DNA from: Teichococcus aerophilus
GTDB taxonomy: Bacteria; Pseudomonadota; Alphaproteobacteria; Acetobacterales; Acetobacteraceae
DNA length: 64,000 nucleotides
Assembly: GCF_014490485.1 (NCBI RefSeq)
Contig: NZ_JACTVA010000011.1
Location: 65,688-129,687, forward strand
Direction of reading: 5' to 3'
Shown: in pieces, positions 1-13,851 of the stretch
Numbering within the stretch: the first letter of the stretch is position 1
Layout of the letters: each line of letters begins with the position of its first letter
The notes under the pieces: model-generated
What the model saw: the letters and a program-made list of their open reading frames with translations, nothing else
The model's database searches: none
What the model was told of the DNA's origin: nothing
Position numbers and translations under genes: made by a program

Positions 1-167
1 AGCACGATGCCGGCGGCGGCATTGCCTTCCCGGATCAGCCGCATCTCGTGGAACGGCGTGATGGCCATGTAGAGGGCCACGCCGATGCCGAGCAGCGCCA
101 GCGTCACCGCGAATTGCAGGACCAGGACCGGCAGGCCCAGCCGCAGGGTATCCAGTATCACGTCCAT
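1..167 (-). CDS. DUF350 (YjfL-like) inner-membrane protein, 5' part only
   Basis: The first 55 codons of a minus-strand gene that runs off the left edge. The visible part starts MDVILDTLRLGLPVLVLQF and holds one hydrophobic helix followed by a short polar stretch with FHEMRLIREGN and the start of a second helix. This is the pattern of DUF350 proteins, which are small paired-helix membrane proteins. The ATG at 165-167 lies 54 bp after the stop of the DUF2491 gene on the same strand, so the two are probably co-transcribed. In E. coli yjfK (DUF2491) and yjfL (DUF350) are also neighbours, which supports the call. Biochemical function is unknown in the family. Confidence 0.75.
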   Translation of the reverse strand, partial: MDVILDTLRLGLPVLVLQFAVTLALLGIGVALYMAITPFHEMRLIREGNAAAGIV

Positions 168-221
168 GGCGTCATGCGTCCTTGGGCAGTCCGGGGTAGG
201 CGTCCTTGCGGGACGCCCAGG

Positions 222-1808
222 TCAGGCGAGCGAAAGCGAGGCGGCGCTGATATCCAGCCCCGCGCGGATCTCCACCCAGGCCTGCCCGCCATCCTCGATG
301 GCGGAGACCAGGATGTATTCGGTCTGCGGCGCCGGCTCGGCCGCGCCGGTGGGGGCGGCGTAGAGCATGGCGTGGTTCTGGATGACGCGGCGGCCGGCGG
401 TGGTCTCCACCTCCTCCGGCATCGAGCGGGGCGGGACCATGCCGCCGCCGGGGGACCAGACGCGGTCATAGAGCTTGCCGTCCTTGGTCTGGAACTGGAA
501 CCAGCCGATCAGCCCTTCCTGCGGGTCCAGCCAGGTCTTCCATTCCTCTTCGTCGGCGGGCGTCACCTCGTCCAGCAAGGCGAAGAAGCGGCACTCGTCC
601 GGCTCGTTGTTGGGGCCGAGATGCAGCTGGATCATGCCCTGGTCCGCCTGCAGGTACAGCCGCACCAGCGAGCCCTGCCCCTCCCCGCCGACGCGCCCTA
701 CCGCCTCCACCACCGCCGGCTGGCCGGTGGGCGGCGGCGTCAGCTGCGTCTGCCCGGCGGCCAGGATGAAGGGCGTCGGGTCCAGTTGCACCGGCATGCC
801 GAGGCGGAACTGGGAGGGGGCATAAGCCTCGCCCGAGGCCTTCTGGCGCAGCATGCCCGCCGCGTCCCGGATCAAGCCACCACTGGCCATGCTACTGCCT
901 CCCTGCCTGGGGCGGCGGCGGCCCCAGAGAAACACCGCCACGCCGATGCCGCCGATCAACACCAGCGCGATGATGGCCATGGTGCCGCCGCTGCCGGAGG
1001 ATTCCGTGCTGGGCGTGCGCGCGTTCGGCGCGGCGCGGCCGGTCGCCACCTCCACCGGCACGTCGGGCGGCAGGTAATTGGGGTCGCGCGGCGTCACCGC
1101 GTTCTCGGCCAGGGAGCGGTCGAGCTGCTGCAACTGGCTGCGGACCTCGGGGTCCGTCCGCGCGCGCTGCTCGGCCTCCTGCCGCCATTGCTGGTAGCCG
1201 GCATCGTCCTGGTGATGGTGGAAGAAGGCGGCGTGGGACGGATTGTTCAGCGAGCTGAGCATGAACCACAGGAAGGCGGCGTCCCACATCCCGAAGCCGC
1301 CCCGGCCCGCCGTACGCGCCTGCGGGGCATAGCCCCGGTCCCGGTACCAGCCACCGGTATAGCCACCGCCGCCACGCCCATAGCCGCCGCCATACCCGCT
1401 GCCGCCGACGCTGCCCGAGCTGCCGCTGCCATAGGGCGCGGAAGGGGCCGGCGCCTGCCGCGGATACTCGATGCGCGACTGGCTACGGGCATCGTTCTCC
1501 CGCATCCGGCGCAGCGCGTCGCCGGACTGGCTGCGGCTGTAGCCACGATCAGCTGAGGAACCGCCATAGCTGCCGACCGAGGGCGTGCGCCCGCTGGTCG
1601 ATGGCCGCGAATAACCACCGGAGGACCGGGATGGCGACGAATAGGAGCGGGAGGTGGAGGGCGAGCGGGAATAACCGCCGCTGGAACGCGGCCGGGCCTC
1701 GGCCTCGGCTACCAGGCGGAAGGAGGATTGCGGGAACAGCACCGGGGACACGGCGCCGGACACGGCCAGCGCTGCGATGGCCAGCGGTACGGCGAAACGT
1801 CTGCGCAT
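222..1808 (-). CDS. DUF2491 (YjfK-like) protein with exported-looking Ser/Gly-rich N-terminus and one membrane helix
   Basis: 528 codons. Residues 1-25 form a signal-like hydrophobic segment after MRRR. Residues about 35-170 are low-complexity Ser/Gly/Arg/Tyr. A hydrophobic helix (IIALVLIGGIGVAVFLWG) lies near residue 280, followed by basic residues RRRPR. The last 210 residues resemble DUF2491, with LYLQADQGMIQLHL, DEWKTWLD-like and QFQTKDGKLYDRVW stretches. YjfK-type proteins are normally shorter, so the Ser/Gly-rich front half is an addition. The topology suggests the DUF2491 domain is cytosolic and the low-complexity part periplasmic. The adjacent DUF350 gene matches the yjfKL arrangement. 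Function is unknown; a link to envelope or polyamine/glutathionylspermidine biology is only by analogy with the E. coli yjf cluster. Confidence 0.75.
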   Translation of the reverse strand: MRRRFAVPLAIAALAVSGAVSPVLFPQSSFRLVAEAEARPRSSGGYSRSPSTSRSYSSPSRSSGGYSRPSTSGRTPSVGSYGGSSADRGYSRSQSGDALRRMRENDARSQSRIEYPRQAPAPSAPYGSGSSGSVGGSGYGGGYGRGGGGYTGGWYRDRGYAPQARTAGRGGFGMWDAAFLWFMLSSLNNPSHAAFFHHHQDDAGYQQWRQEAEQRARTDPEVRSQLQQLDRSLAENAVTPRDPNYLPPDVPVEVATGRAAPNARTPSTESSGSGGTMAIIALVLIGGIGVAVFLWGRRRPRQGGSSMASGGLIRDAAGMLRQKASGEAYAPSQFRLGMPVQLDPTPFILAAGQTQLTPPPTGQPAVVEAVGRVGGEGQGSLVRLYLQADQGMIQLHLGPNNEPDECRFFALLDEVTPADEEEWKTWLDPQEGLIGWFQFQTKDGKLYDRVWSPGGGMVPPRSMPEEVETTAGRRVIQNHAMLYAAPTGAAEPAPQTEYILVSAIEDGGQAWVEIRAGLDISAASLSLA

Positions 1809-2046
1809 CCGCGATCCTGTCGGTGGACCACCGCCGCGTGGTGGTCAGCGAGACAGAGGATATAGATTTACCGCGCCATGCGCGACCAGAGCCGGAGCCT
1901 GGGCGGAAGCGTCACATCGGCTTGATGGAGCGTTGCCACCCCAGCGCCGAGACCCTTTGGGGACTGCCTTCCTGGTCAGCCACAGGCTGGTGGCGGGAAC
2001 GGTCGTGTCTTGGGCGAGCTGGGCACGCCGCGCGCGGCGGCAGGAA

Positions 2047-2394
2047 GGCCGGGGAAGGAATTCCCCAGGCCCCTTCTTTTTTCTTCAAGTCAGAGATAGG
2101 GATTCGCGGCGCGCAGTGAGCCAGATGGCGAAGCCTGGGTGATTTCCAGGGCTGATCGACATTCAGCCTCAGGAGGCAAGGTCAGGAGAAAGAACTCCCC
2201 TGAAACCCCATCGTTTTTTTGCCAGTTGGCGTGGAGATTCAGGACAGGCAGGTGCAGTCATGGGCCAGATGGGCTGACTTTTCAGCCCCCGGCGTAACCC
2301 TACCTGGGCTCAGAGAGGCTGACGCCCCCACGGCCACGCCCGAAAGACGCGCAGGAGAAAGATGGGGTCCGGGGAATTCCTTCCCCGGTCTTTC
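2047..2394. repeat. Family A palindromic repeat cluster (two left-type halves and one right-type half)
   Basis: The 665-bp gap between 1809 and 2473 has no convincing gene. It holds a left-type half at 2047-2086 (GGGGAAGGAATTCCCC palindrome, then CCCCTTC and a T-run), a second diverged left-type half at 2178-2220, and a right-type half at 2352-2394 that is the inverse complement of the left type. The right half lies 80 bp downstream of the lpdA stop, oriented to act as its terminator. The segment from about 2150 onward resembles the copy at 25757-26115, so one full element plus one solo half seems likely. Confidence 0.75.
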
Positions 2395-2437
2395 GTCCCG
2401 GCCTCAAAGCCGGTTGTTTCCCGGCCAGTGCCGCATC

Positions 2438-2460
2438 CCGGGCGGCACCGCCACCCGGGC
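2438..2460 (-). terminator. GC hairpin just downstream of lpdA
   Basis: The stretch CCCGGGCGGCACCGCCACCC plus GGG forms a near-perfect stem 14 bp beyond the lpdA stop. There is no T-run directly after it on the minus strand, so it may only stabilise the 3' end. The family A half further on has a T-run. Confidence 0.35.
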
Positions 2461-2473
2461 CGCAATCGCGGTC

Positions 2474-3865
<1,392 letters not shown>

Positions 3866-4034
3866 GGAGCAGTGTTCCCGCTGGACAATTCTGGTGGGCG
3901 GAAACTGGCCCGTCACGACGGCAGGGGCAAGGGGGAGCGGGGCCTTGTGCGGTGCGAAAAGCCATGCGCCACAAGCTTCGCAAGCATGATCAAGGGCAGA
4001 CCGCCCAGGATGTCGGCAATGGAGAGATCGCCTG

Positions 4035-4892
4035 ATGCCCGCGCCGCCCACGCTGCTGGACTACGACCGTCGCATCGCCCGCGCCATCGCCTGGCTGGCG
4101 GCGAATCCCGGCCAGTCGCCTTCGCTGGAAGTCCTGGCGGCGGCAGCCGCCTTCTCACCCTGCCATTTCCATCGCATCTACCGCGCCATGACCGGGGAGA
4201 CCCCGGCGGCGACGCTGGCGCGGCAGCGGCTGCAGCGGGCGGCGGGGGAGTTGCTCGGCACGGCGCGGCCCATGGCCCGGGTGGCCAGACGGGCGGGATT
4301 CGGCAGTGTGGCCGCCTTCACCCGCGCCTTCCGCGCCGCGCACGGATTGCCGCCGGCCGCCTACCGGCGGCGGGGCGGCATCGGCCGGCCCCTTCAGGAA
4401 TGCCCCATGCAGGAGAGTACGATGTTCGACGTGACGATCGAGGTCATGCCGCCGCTCAGGCTGGCGGCGATCCGCCATACCGGCCCCTATGCCGACATCG
4501 CGCCCACGTTCGACCGGCTGGCGAGCTGGGCGCGGGCACGCGGGTTGCTGGAAGGACCGCGGCGGGTCTTCGGCCTCTACCACGATGATCCGGATAGCGT
4601 GCCGCCGGCCCGCCTGCGCGCCGATGCCTGCGTCACCATCGGGCCGGACGTGGTGGTGGAGGGGGAAGCGCGACTGCTGGAACTGCCCGCCTTCGAAGCC
4701 GCCACGGTGGTGTTCCAGGGTCCCTATGCCGAGCTTGGGAAGGTCTATGACTGGCTCTACGGCACCTGGCTGCCCGGCAGTGGGCGTGAGCCGGCCGACC
4801 AGCCGCCGATGGACGAGGCGCTGAACAACCCACGCCAGCACCCGCCATCGGCGTGGCTGACGCGGGTGATCATCCCGCTCAGACCCGCCTGA
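4035..4892 (+). CDS. AraC-family regulator with C-terminal GyrI-like ligand domain
   Basis: 285 residues. Residues about 8-110 form the double helix-turn-helix of AraC proteins ([23 protein letters not shown], then [22 protein letters not shown] and PPAAYRR). Residues about 125-285 are a GyrI/effector-binding domain beginning [25 protein letters not shown] and containing [21 protein letters not shown]. This is the Rob/SbmC-like architecture, which usually senses small hydrophobic or cationic compounds. It is read toward, and overlaps by 14 bp, the end of the membrane-protein gene on the other strand. Its targets cannot be read from the sequence. Its location inside the suc block may be chance. 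Confidence 0.9.
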   Translation: MPAPPTLLDYDRRIARAIAWLAANPGQSPSLEVLAAAAAFSPCHFHRIYRAMTGETPAATLARQRLQRAAGELLGTARPMARVARRAGFGSVAAFTRAFRAAHGLPPAAYRRRGGIGRPLQECPMQESTMFDVTIEVMPPLRLAAIRHTGPYADIAPTFDRLASWARARGLLEGPRRVFGLYHDDPDSVPPARLRADACVTIGPDVVVEGEARLLELPAFEAATVVFQGPYAELGKVYDWLYGTWLPGSGREPADQPPMDEALNNPRQHPPSAWLTRVIIPLRPA

Positions 4893-5313
4893 TCCGGCGC
4901 CGGCGTTCCCGCCGGGCGAGGACGGCACCGGTGATGGCCAGCGCCCAAAGGGTGCAGAGGATCGGAACGGCCACCCCCGGCGGGGGCAGCAAAAGCAGCC
5001 TCAAGTCAGTGGGCCGGCTCTCGGCCTGTATCGCGGCGCCGAAGAGCAGGTAGCCGCTCAGCAAGCCGAGAAACAGCATGAACAGCCCGAGATCGACCGC
5101 ACCACCGCCGTGGAACCCTTTCCAGGCATTGTGTCCCGCATATCCGAACGCCAGGACCACGACGGGAAAGGTGGAGACATAGGGTGGATTGGGCCCGCCA
5201 TACCAAAGCGCGACCAGGAGCCATCCGCCCGCCAGCAATGCGCCACCCCACAACAGGCACAAAAAAACGGCGAGGACCGTGTATCGCACGATCCTCGCCG
5301 CTTTGCTTTCCAT
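4879..5313 (-). CDS. Small integral membrane protein of unknown function
   Basis: 144 residues with four hydrophobic segments (about 10-35, 45-62, 72-95, 113-133) and a very basic tail [11 protein letters not shown]. The gene starts 17 bp after the sucB stop on the same strand, so it is likely transcribed with sucAB. Its 3' end overlaps the AraC-like gene on the other strand by 14 bp. I do not recognise a family. The composition is that of the chromosome around it. Confidence 0.65.
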   Translation of the reverse strand: MESKAARIVRYTVLAVFLCLLWGGALLAGGWLLVALWYGGPNPPYVSTFPVVVLAFGYAGHNAWKGFHGGGAVDLGLFMLFLGLLSGYLLFGAAIQAESRPTDLRLLLLPPPGVAVPILCTLWALAITGAVLARRERRRRIRRV

Positions 5314-5330
5314 GGCGGAAAGAGTGGCCC

Positions 5331-6572
5331 TTACAGGTCCAGCAGCAGGCGCCGCGGGTCCTCCAGGCTCTCCTTCACACGCACCAGGAAGGACACAGCC
5401 TCCTTCCCGTCAACGATGCGGTGATCGTAGGACAGCGCCAGGTACATCATCGGCCGCACCTCGATCTTGCCGCCCACCACCATCGCGCGCTCCTTGATGG
5501 AGTGCATGCCGAGGATGCCGGACTGCGGCGGGTTCAGGATCGGGGTGGACAGCAGCGAGCCGTAGATGCCGCCATTGGTGATGGTGAAGCTGCCACCGGT
5601 CAGCTCCTCCAGCTTCAGCTGGCCGTCACGCGCCTTCTTGCCGAAGCCTGCAATGGTCTTCTCGATCTCGGCGAAGCCCATCTGGTCGGCGTTCTTCAGC
5701 ACCGGCACGACGAGGCCGTTCGGGCCGCCGACGGCGATGCCCATATGCACGAAGTTCTTGTAGACGATGTCGTCGCCGTCGATCTCGGCGTTCACCGCCG
5801 GGAATTCCTTCAGCGCGGCCACGCAGGCCTTCACGAAGAAGGACATGAAGCCGAGCTTGGCGCCCAGCTTCTTCTCGAAGGCGTCCTTGTACTCGCTGCG
5901 CAGGCCCATCACGGCCGACATGTCCACCTCGTTGAAGGTGGTCAGCATGGCGGCGGTGTTCTGCGCCTCCTTCAGCCGGGTGGCGATGACCTTGCGGAGA
6001 CGGGTCATCTTCACCCGCTCCTCGCCGCCTTCCAGCGCGCGGGGGGCCTTGGCGGCGGGCTTCGGCGCGGCGGCCTCGGCCGGGCGGGCCAGGAAGGACT
6101 GCACGTCGCCCTTGCTGATACGGCCGTCCTTGGCGGTGCCGGTGCCGACCTGCTCGGCCGACACCTTGTTCTCCGCCATCATCTTGGCCGCGGCAGGCAG
6201 CGGCGCATGGCCACCACCCGGCACGGAAACGGGGCCGTTGACGGGGCGCGGGGCCTCGACCTTCGGCGCCGGCGCGGCGGAGGGGGCGGCATGGGCGGCG
6301 GCGGGCTTCTCGGTGGCCTTGGGGGACACCTTGCCTTCGCCGGCCGAGATGGTGCCGAGCAGCGCGCCCGGCTCGACCTCGGCGCCCTCATCGGCGGCGA
6401 TGGCTTCCAGCACGCCGGCGGCCGGCGCGTTGACTTCCACCGTGACCTTGTCGGTCTCCAGTTCCACCAGCGGCTCGTCGGCGGCCACGGCCTCGCCGGC
6501 CTTCTTCATCCAGCGGGCCACAGTGGCCGTGGAAACACTTTCGCCCAGGGTGGGGACCAGGATCTCGGTCAT
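5331..6572 (-). CDS. sucB: Dihydrolipoyllysine succinyltransferase, E2 of 2-oxoglutarate dehydrogenase
   Basis: 413 residues in three domains. A lipoyl domain at about 1-80 carries the lipoylated lysine in [13 protein letters not shown] peripheral E3-binding domain at about 115-160 contains [16 protein letters not shown] and GRISKGDVQ. The catalytic acyltransferase domain ends with [16 protein letters not shown], which carries the HxxxDG active site. Alanine/proline-rich linkers separate the domains. It transfers succinyl groups to CoA within the complex formed with SucA and LpdA. It lies 38 bp downstream of sucA and is probably in the same transcript. Confidence 0.97.
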   Translation of the reverse strand: MTEILVPTLGESVSTATVARWMKKAGEAVAADEPLVELETDKVTVEVNAPAAGVLEAIAADEGAEVEPGALLGTISAGEGKVSPKATEKPAAAHAAPSAAPAPKVEAPRPVNGPVSVPGGGHAPLPAAAKMMAENKVSAEQVGTGTAKDGRISKGDVQSFLARPAEAAAPKPAAKAPRALEGGEERVKMTRLRKVIATRLKEAQNTAAMLTTFNEVDMSAVMGLRSEYKDAFEKKLGAKLGFMSFFVKACVAALKEFPAVNAEIDGDDIVYKNFVHMGIAVGGPNGLVVPVLKNADQMGFAEIEKTIAGFGKKARDGQLKLEELTGGSFTITNGGIYGSLLSTPILNPPQSGILGMHSIKERAMVVGGKIEVRPMMYLALSYDHRIVDGKEAVSFLVRVKESLEDPRRLLLDL

Positions 6573-6610
6573 ATATATCGCCTCTCTACCGGGTGCGTGC
6601 TCGGGTTAAC

Positions 6611-9502
6611 TTAGGACAGGCCGAGCGCGGAGCGCACCAGGGCTTCCTGCTGCTGCTGATGAACCTTGGCGGAACCGGTGGCCGGGCTCGCCGCTTCCTC
6701 ACGGCCGACATAGGTCGGGCGCTTCGCCTTGATGTCGAGGTCCTTCAGCACCTTCTCGATGCGTCGGTCCACGAAGGTCCAGGCGCCCATGTTCTCGGGC
6801 TCCTCCTGGCACCAGACGATCTCGGCGTTCTTATACTCAGCCAGGACACGCGCCAGCGTGACGCGCGGGAACGGATACATCTGCTCCAGCCGCACGACGG
6901 CCACGTCCTGCACGCCCTTGTCGCGGCGCTCCTGCACCAGGTCGTAGTAGACCTTGCCCGTGCAGATGACGACGCGCTTCACTTTGTCCGACGCCGCGAT
7001 GGCATCGGTCTCGGGGATCACGGTCTGGAAGTGGCTGCCGGGTGCGAAATCGGCCAGGCTGCTGACGGCCAGCTTGTGCCGCAGCAGCGACTTCGGCGTC
7101 ATGACGATCAGCGGCTTGCGGTAGTTGCGCTTCAGCTGGCGGCGCAGCGCGTGATAGTAGTTCGCCGGCGTCGTGAAGTTGCAGACGGCCATGTTGCGTT
7201 CGGCGCAGAGCTGCAGGTAGCGCTCCAGCCGGGCGGAGGAATGCTCCGGCCCCTGCCCTTCATAGCCATGCGGCAGCAGCATCACGAGGCCGGACATGCG
7301 CAGCCACTTTGTCTCGGCCGAGGCGATGAACTGGTCGATCACCACCTGGGCGCCGTTGGCGAAGTCGCCGAACTGGCCTTCCCACAGCGTCAGGGTCTGC
7401 GGGTCGGCCAGGGTGTAGCCGTAGTCGAAGCCGAGCACGCCCATCTCGCTCAGCAGCGAGTTGAAGGCTTCCATCCGGGACTGGCCGTCGCGGATGTTGT
7501 TCAGCGGCATGTATTCCGCCTGGTTGGTCTGGTCGATCAGCACGCAATGGCGGTGGCTGAAGGTGCCACGCTGCACGTCCTCGCCCGAGAGGCGGATGCG
7601 GTGGCCTTCCAGCAGCAGCGTGCCGAAGGCCAGCGCCTCGCCCGTCGCCCAGTCGATGCCCTCGCCGGTCTCGATGGCGTTCTTCTTCGCCTCGAGCTGA
7701 CGGGTGATCTTGGAGTTGGCGTTGAAGTCCGCCGGCACGCGGGAGAGGGCTGCGCCAACCTCGCGCAGCGTATCCAGCGCCACGGCGGTGCCGTCCTCCT
7801 TCTCCTCCTCCTCGGACCCGGCGGCCTTCAGGCCGGACCAGTGGCCTTCCAGCCAGTCCGCCTTGTTCGGCTTGAAGGTCTGGGCGGCCTGGTAGGCGTC
7901 CTCGAGCTGGGCGTTGAACGCGTCCAGCATCGCCTTGCTGTCCTCGGCCGGCACGGCGCCGGAGGCGGCCAGACGCTCCGCGTACAGGGTACGGGTCGTC
8001 TTGGTCTCCTTGATGCGGGCGTACATCAGGGGCTGGGTGAATGCGGGCTCGTCGGTCTCGTTATGGCCGTGGCGGCGGTAGCAGACGATGTCCAGCACCA
8101 CGTCGGCAGCGAACTTCATGCGATACTCGGCGGCCATGCGGGCGCAGAACACCACCGCTTCCGGGTCGTCGCCATTCACATGCAGGATCGGCGCCTGCAC
8201 GGACTTGGCCACGTCGGTGCAGTACAGGCCGGAATAGGCGTGCACCGGCACCGTGGTGAAGCCGATCTGGTTGTTGGTGACGACGTGCACGGTGCCGCCG
8301 GTGCGGTAGCCGATGAGCTGGCTCATCGCCAGCGTCTCATAGACCACGCCCTGGCCGGCGAAGGCGGCATCGCCATGCAGCAGGATGGCCATGACCGAGC
8401 TGCGGGCCTTGGTGTCGCCGGACATGTCCTGCCGCGCGCGCACCTTGCCCACCACCACGGGGTCCACGACCTCGAGATGCGACGGGTTGGGCTGCAGGGA
8501 CAGATGGACCTGGCGGCCACCGATCTCGATATCGGTGGAGGTACCGAGGTGGTACTTCACGTCGCCGGAGCCCTGGACGTCGTCCGGATTGGCGGAGACG
8601 CCCTTGAACTCGGCGAAGATGCGCGTGTAGGGCTTCTTCACCACGTTCACGAGCGTGTTCAGCCGGCCGCGATGGGCCATGCCGATGACGATCTCGCTGG
8701 TCCCGCCGGCGGCCGCGGCCTCGATGACCGTCTGCACCGCCGGGATGGTGACCTCGCCGCCCTCAAGCCCGAAGCGCTTGGTGCCGACATACTTCTTGGC
8801 GCAGAAGGCCTCGAAGCCCTCGGCCTCGGTCAGCTGCTGCAGGATCTGGCGCTTGGCGCCGGCATCGAAGCTGTTGGACCAGGGCGCGCCCTCGATCCGC
8901 TGCTGGATCCAGGATTTCTGCTCCGGGTCCTGGATGTGCATGAACTCGACACCGATCGGGCCGCAATAGCTGGCGCGGCAGGTCGCGATGATCTCGCGCA
9001 GCGTCGCCGTCTCCTTGCCCAGCACGCGGTCGATGAAGATCGGCCGGTCCATGTCAGCGTCGGAGAAGCCGTAGGTCTTCGGGTCCAGCTCCGGATGGGC
9101 CTTGGGCACCTGCAGGTGCAGCGGGTCCAGCTGGGCCTCCAGATGGCCGCGCACGCGGTAGGCGCGGATCAGCATCAGGGCGCGCAGCGAATCCAGCACC
9201 TGAGCGCGGGCGGCGGCCGGGTCGGCGGCAGCGGCGGGCGCGGCGCCCGGCTTGCCAGCCTTCTTGGGGTCCAGCTTCGGCGCCTCGGGCTCCGGCGCGA
9301 AGCCGCCGCGCGGGCGCGGGGCCCAGGAGGCACCGGTCGCGTTCTGCATGACGGCGATGGCGTCGTCGCCCAGGGCTGCGAACAGCTCCTGGAAAGACGG
9401 GTCCACGCTGTCCGGCTGATCCACCCAGCGGGCATAGAGATCGGCGAGGAAGGCGGCATTCGCCCCCGTCATCGCACTCGCCAGGATGTCGATACCGGCC
9501 AT
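6611..9502 (-). CDS. sucA: 2-oxoglutarate dehydrogenase E1 component
   Basis: 963 residues, the usual size. It decarboxylates 2-oxoglutarate with thiamine diphosphate and passes the succinyl group to SucB. Recognisable parts are the N-terminal region with LYARWVDQPDSVDPSFQELF, the active-site stretch GMAHRGRLNTLVNVV, the ThDP-binding segment ILLHGDAAFAGQGVVYE with NNQIGFTT, and the C-terminal transketolase-like part with LPHGYEGQGPEHSSARLERY. The start is preceded by GAGGAGG-like Shine-Dalgarno sequence (agcgaggaggatctg on the minus strand). The 203-bp gap to sucD can hold a separate promoter. Confidence 0.98.
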   Translation of the reverse strand: MAGIDILASAMTGANAAFLADLYARWVDQPDSVDPSFQELFAALGDDAIAVMQNATGASWAPRPRGGFAPEPEAPKLDPKKAGKPGAAPAAAADPAAARAQVLDSLRALMLIRAYRVRGHLEAQLDPLHLQVPKAHPELDPKTYGFSDADMDRPIFIDRVLGKETATLREIIATCRASYCGPIGVEFMHIQDPEQKSWIQQRIEGAPWSNSFDAGAKRQILQQLTEAEGFEAFCAKKYVGTKRFGLEGGEVTIPAVQTVIEAAAAGGTSEIVIGMAHRGRLNTLVNVVKKPYTRIFAEFKGVSANPDDVQGSGDVKYHLGTSTDIEIGGRQVHLSLQPNPSHLEVVDPVVVGKVRARQDMSGDTKARSSVMAILLHGDAAFAGQGVVYETLAMSQLIGYRTGGTVHVVTNNQIGFTTVPVHAYSGLYCTDVAKSVQAPILHVNGDDPEAVVFCARMAAEYRMKFAADVVLDIVCYRRHGHNETDEPAFTQPLMYARIKETKTTRTLYAERLAASGAVPAEDSKAMLDAFNAQLEDAYQAAQTFKPNKADWLEGHWSGLKAAGSEEEEKEDGTAVALDTLREVGAALSRVPADFNANSKITRQLEAKKNAIETGEGIDWATGEALAFGTLLLEGHRIRLSGEDVQRGTFSHRHCVLIDQTNQAEYMPLNNIRDGQSRMEAFNSLLSEMGVLGFDYGYTLADPQTLTLWEGQFGDFANGAQVVIDQFIASAETKWLRMSGLVMLLPHGYEGQGPEHSSARLERYLQLCAERNMAVCNFTTPANYYHALRRQLKRNYRKPLIVMTPKSLLRHKLAVSSLADFAPGSHFQTVIPETDAIAASDKVKRVVICTGKVYYDLVQERRDKGVQDVAVVRLEQMYPFPRVTLARVLAEYKNAEIVWCQEEPENMGAWTFVDRRIEKVLKDLDIKAKRPTYVGREEAASPATGSAKVHQQQQEALVRSALGLS

Positions 9503-9705
9503 CAGATCCTCCTCGCTTCACCCGCTCCTGGGGTGAAGCGGCTTTCCTCAATCACGGGCGTCACATAACGCAGCGCCGCCCCTGATATAGGGACGGCGTG
9601 CATGAACATAGAATGTATGGCGGCGTAATGGCAGCCACCCGGAAGGCGCGGCCCCATTTTGGGGCCGGCCTTGGCCGGGCTCGCCTTGTCGCGCCGCCGG
9701 CAGCA

Positions 9706-10596
9706 TCAGCCGCGCAGGGCCTTCACCATGGTCGAGCCCAGCGCCGCCGGGCTGTCGGCCACATGGATGCCGGCCGAGCGCATGGCGTCCATCTTGGCTT
9801 CCGCGGTGTCCTTGCCGCCGGAGATGACGGCGCCGGCATGGCCCATGCGGCGGCCCGGAGGGGCCGTCGCACCAGCAATGAACCCGACGACCGGCTTGTA
9901 GTTCTTGGAGCCGGCCTTGTTTTCGCGGCCCAGGAACTCGGCGGCCTGGATCTCGGACTGGCCACCGATCTCACCGATCATGACGATCTGGTGGGTGTCG
10001 GGGTCGGCCAGGAACATCTCCAGCACTTCCGTGAAGTCCATGCCCTTCACCGGGTCGCCACCGATGCCGACGCAGGTGGACTGGCCCAGCTTGGCCGCCG
10101 TCGTCTGCGCCACGGCCTCATAGGTCAGCGTGCCCGAGCGGGACACGATGCCGACGGAACCCGGCAGGTGGATATGGCCCGGCATGATGCCGATCTTGCA
10201 GGCACCCGGGGTGATCACGCCCGGGCAATTCGGCCCGACCAGGCGGGACTTGCTGCCGGAGAGGGCGCGCTTGACCTTGATCATGTCGATCACCGGGATG
10301 CCCTCAGTGATGCAGATGATCAGCGGGATCTCGGCGTCGATCGCCTCCAGGATGGAGTCGGCGGCGAACGGCGGCGGCACGTAGATGACGGAGGCGTTGG
10401 CGCCCGTCTGTTCCGCGCACTCGGCCACGGTGTTGAACACCGGCAGGTTCAGGTGGGTCTGGCCACCCTTGCCCGGCGTCACGCCGCCCACATAGTTGGA
10501 GCCGTAGGCGATGCCCTGCTCGGCGTGGAAGGTACCCTGAGAGCCGGTAAAGCCCTGGGTCATCACCTTCGTATTGGCGTCGACGAGAATGGCCAT
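9706..10596 (-). CDS. sucD: Succinyl-CoA synthetase alpha subunit
   Basis: 296 residues. It holds the CoA-binding Rossmann domain ([17 protein letters not shown]) and the ligase domain with the phosphohistidine loop [18 protein letters not shown]. With SucC it converts succinyl-CoA to succinate with formation of ATP or GTP. The ATG follows the sucC stop by 1 bp, so the two are translationally coupled. Confidence 0.98.
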   Translation of the reverse strand: MAILVDANTKVMTQGFTGSQGTFHAEQGIAYGSNYVGGVTPGKGGQTHLNLPVFNTVAECAEQTGANASVIYVPPPFAADSILEAIDAEIPLIICITEGIPVIDMIKVKRALSGSKSRLVGPNCPGVITPGACKIGIMPGHIHLPGSVGIVSRSGTLTYEAVAQTTAAKLGQSTCVGIGGDPVKGMDFTEVLEMFLADPDTHQIVMIGEIGGQSEIQAAEFLGRENKAGSKNYKPVVGFIAGATAPPGRRMGHAGAVISGGKDTAEAKMDAMRSAGIHVADSPAALGSTMVKALRG

Positions 10597-10597
10597 A

Positions 10598-11794
<1,197 letters not shown>

Positions 11795-11887
11795 CCGCTC
11801 ACCCTTTGAATGGGGCTGTACGACCGAAGCCCGGCCGAGAAGGCGGCCGGGGCGTCAGCCCCAGCCCCCAGGGGTTCGAAGTCGGTA

Positions 11888-13291
<1,404 letters not shown>

Positions 13292-13780
13292 TCAGAGCGG
13301 CATGCACCGCACGATGTCGTCATGGCCGCGCGCCAGGGTGGACATGGTGCCCGCCGGGCAGTCCCGCTGCTCGCCCGAGGCCGTCGGCAGGCCGGACTGC
13401 CAGGAGGTCAGCCGCGCGCCGCCCGAAGTCATGCCGGAGCGCTGCGCCGTAACGGTGCGGCTGTTGCGGCTGCTGTTGCCGGTGGCCTTCGCCACGCGGC
13501 GGTTGTTGTTGCGGGCCGTCGCCTGCTGCTGCTGGCGGGTGGCCGGGCGCGCCACGCGGGACGTCACCTGCCGCGCCGTCGCCTGCGGGCGGGAGGTGGT
13601 GCGGGCGGCCGCGCGCTGCGGCGCCGCGGCCTGCCGGCTGGCGGTGCGGGTGGACGAAGCCTGCACGGGCTTCACGACCTTACCGGCCCGCGCTTCCGGC
13701 CGGCGGCTGCTGGCATCGGCGGACGGCGCCGCCATCGTGATGGCGAATAGGCTGAACAGGCAGACAGCAATCCAACGCAT
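13292..13780 (-). CDS. Secreted Arg/Ala/Thr-rich basic protein of unknown function
   Basis: 162 residues from the ATG at 13778-13780. Residues 1-23 form a signal peptide (MRWIAVCLFSLFAITMAAPS, then ADA). Residues about 25-110 are very basic and low complexity (repeats of RPATRQ, AARTTSRPQA types). The C-terminus contains two cysteines in RDCPAGTMSTLARGHDDIVRCMPL, positioned to form a disulfide. No family recognised. The frame stays open upstream but the signal peptide fixes the likely start. Its position between zapE and mdh suggests no specific role. Confidence 0.6.
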   Translation of the reverse strand: MRWIAVCLFSLFAITMAAPSADASSRRPEARAGKVVKPVQASSTRTASRQAAAPQRAAARTTSRPQATARQVTSRVARPATRQQQQATARNNNRRVAKATGNSSRNSRTVTAQRSGMTSGGARLTSWQSGLPTASGEQRDCPAGTMSTLARGHDDIVRCMPL

Positions 13781-13851
13781 GGCAAATACCCCCAAAAACT
13801 CGTTTCCCAGGATCAACCGGTCCCCCCCGGGACCGGCAGGCCGCCCACGCC

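Noticed and set aside
2047..2394. A CRISPR array
   Set aside because: The repeats are two-fold inverse pairs with unequal spacing, not regular direct repeats with unique spacers; no cas genes were seen.
6593..9568. A 991-codon open frame opposite sucA
   Set aside because: It is an antisense shadow of a gene with clear thiamine diphosphate motifs; its own translation is His/Leu/Gly-rich and matches nothing.
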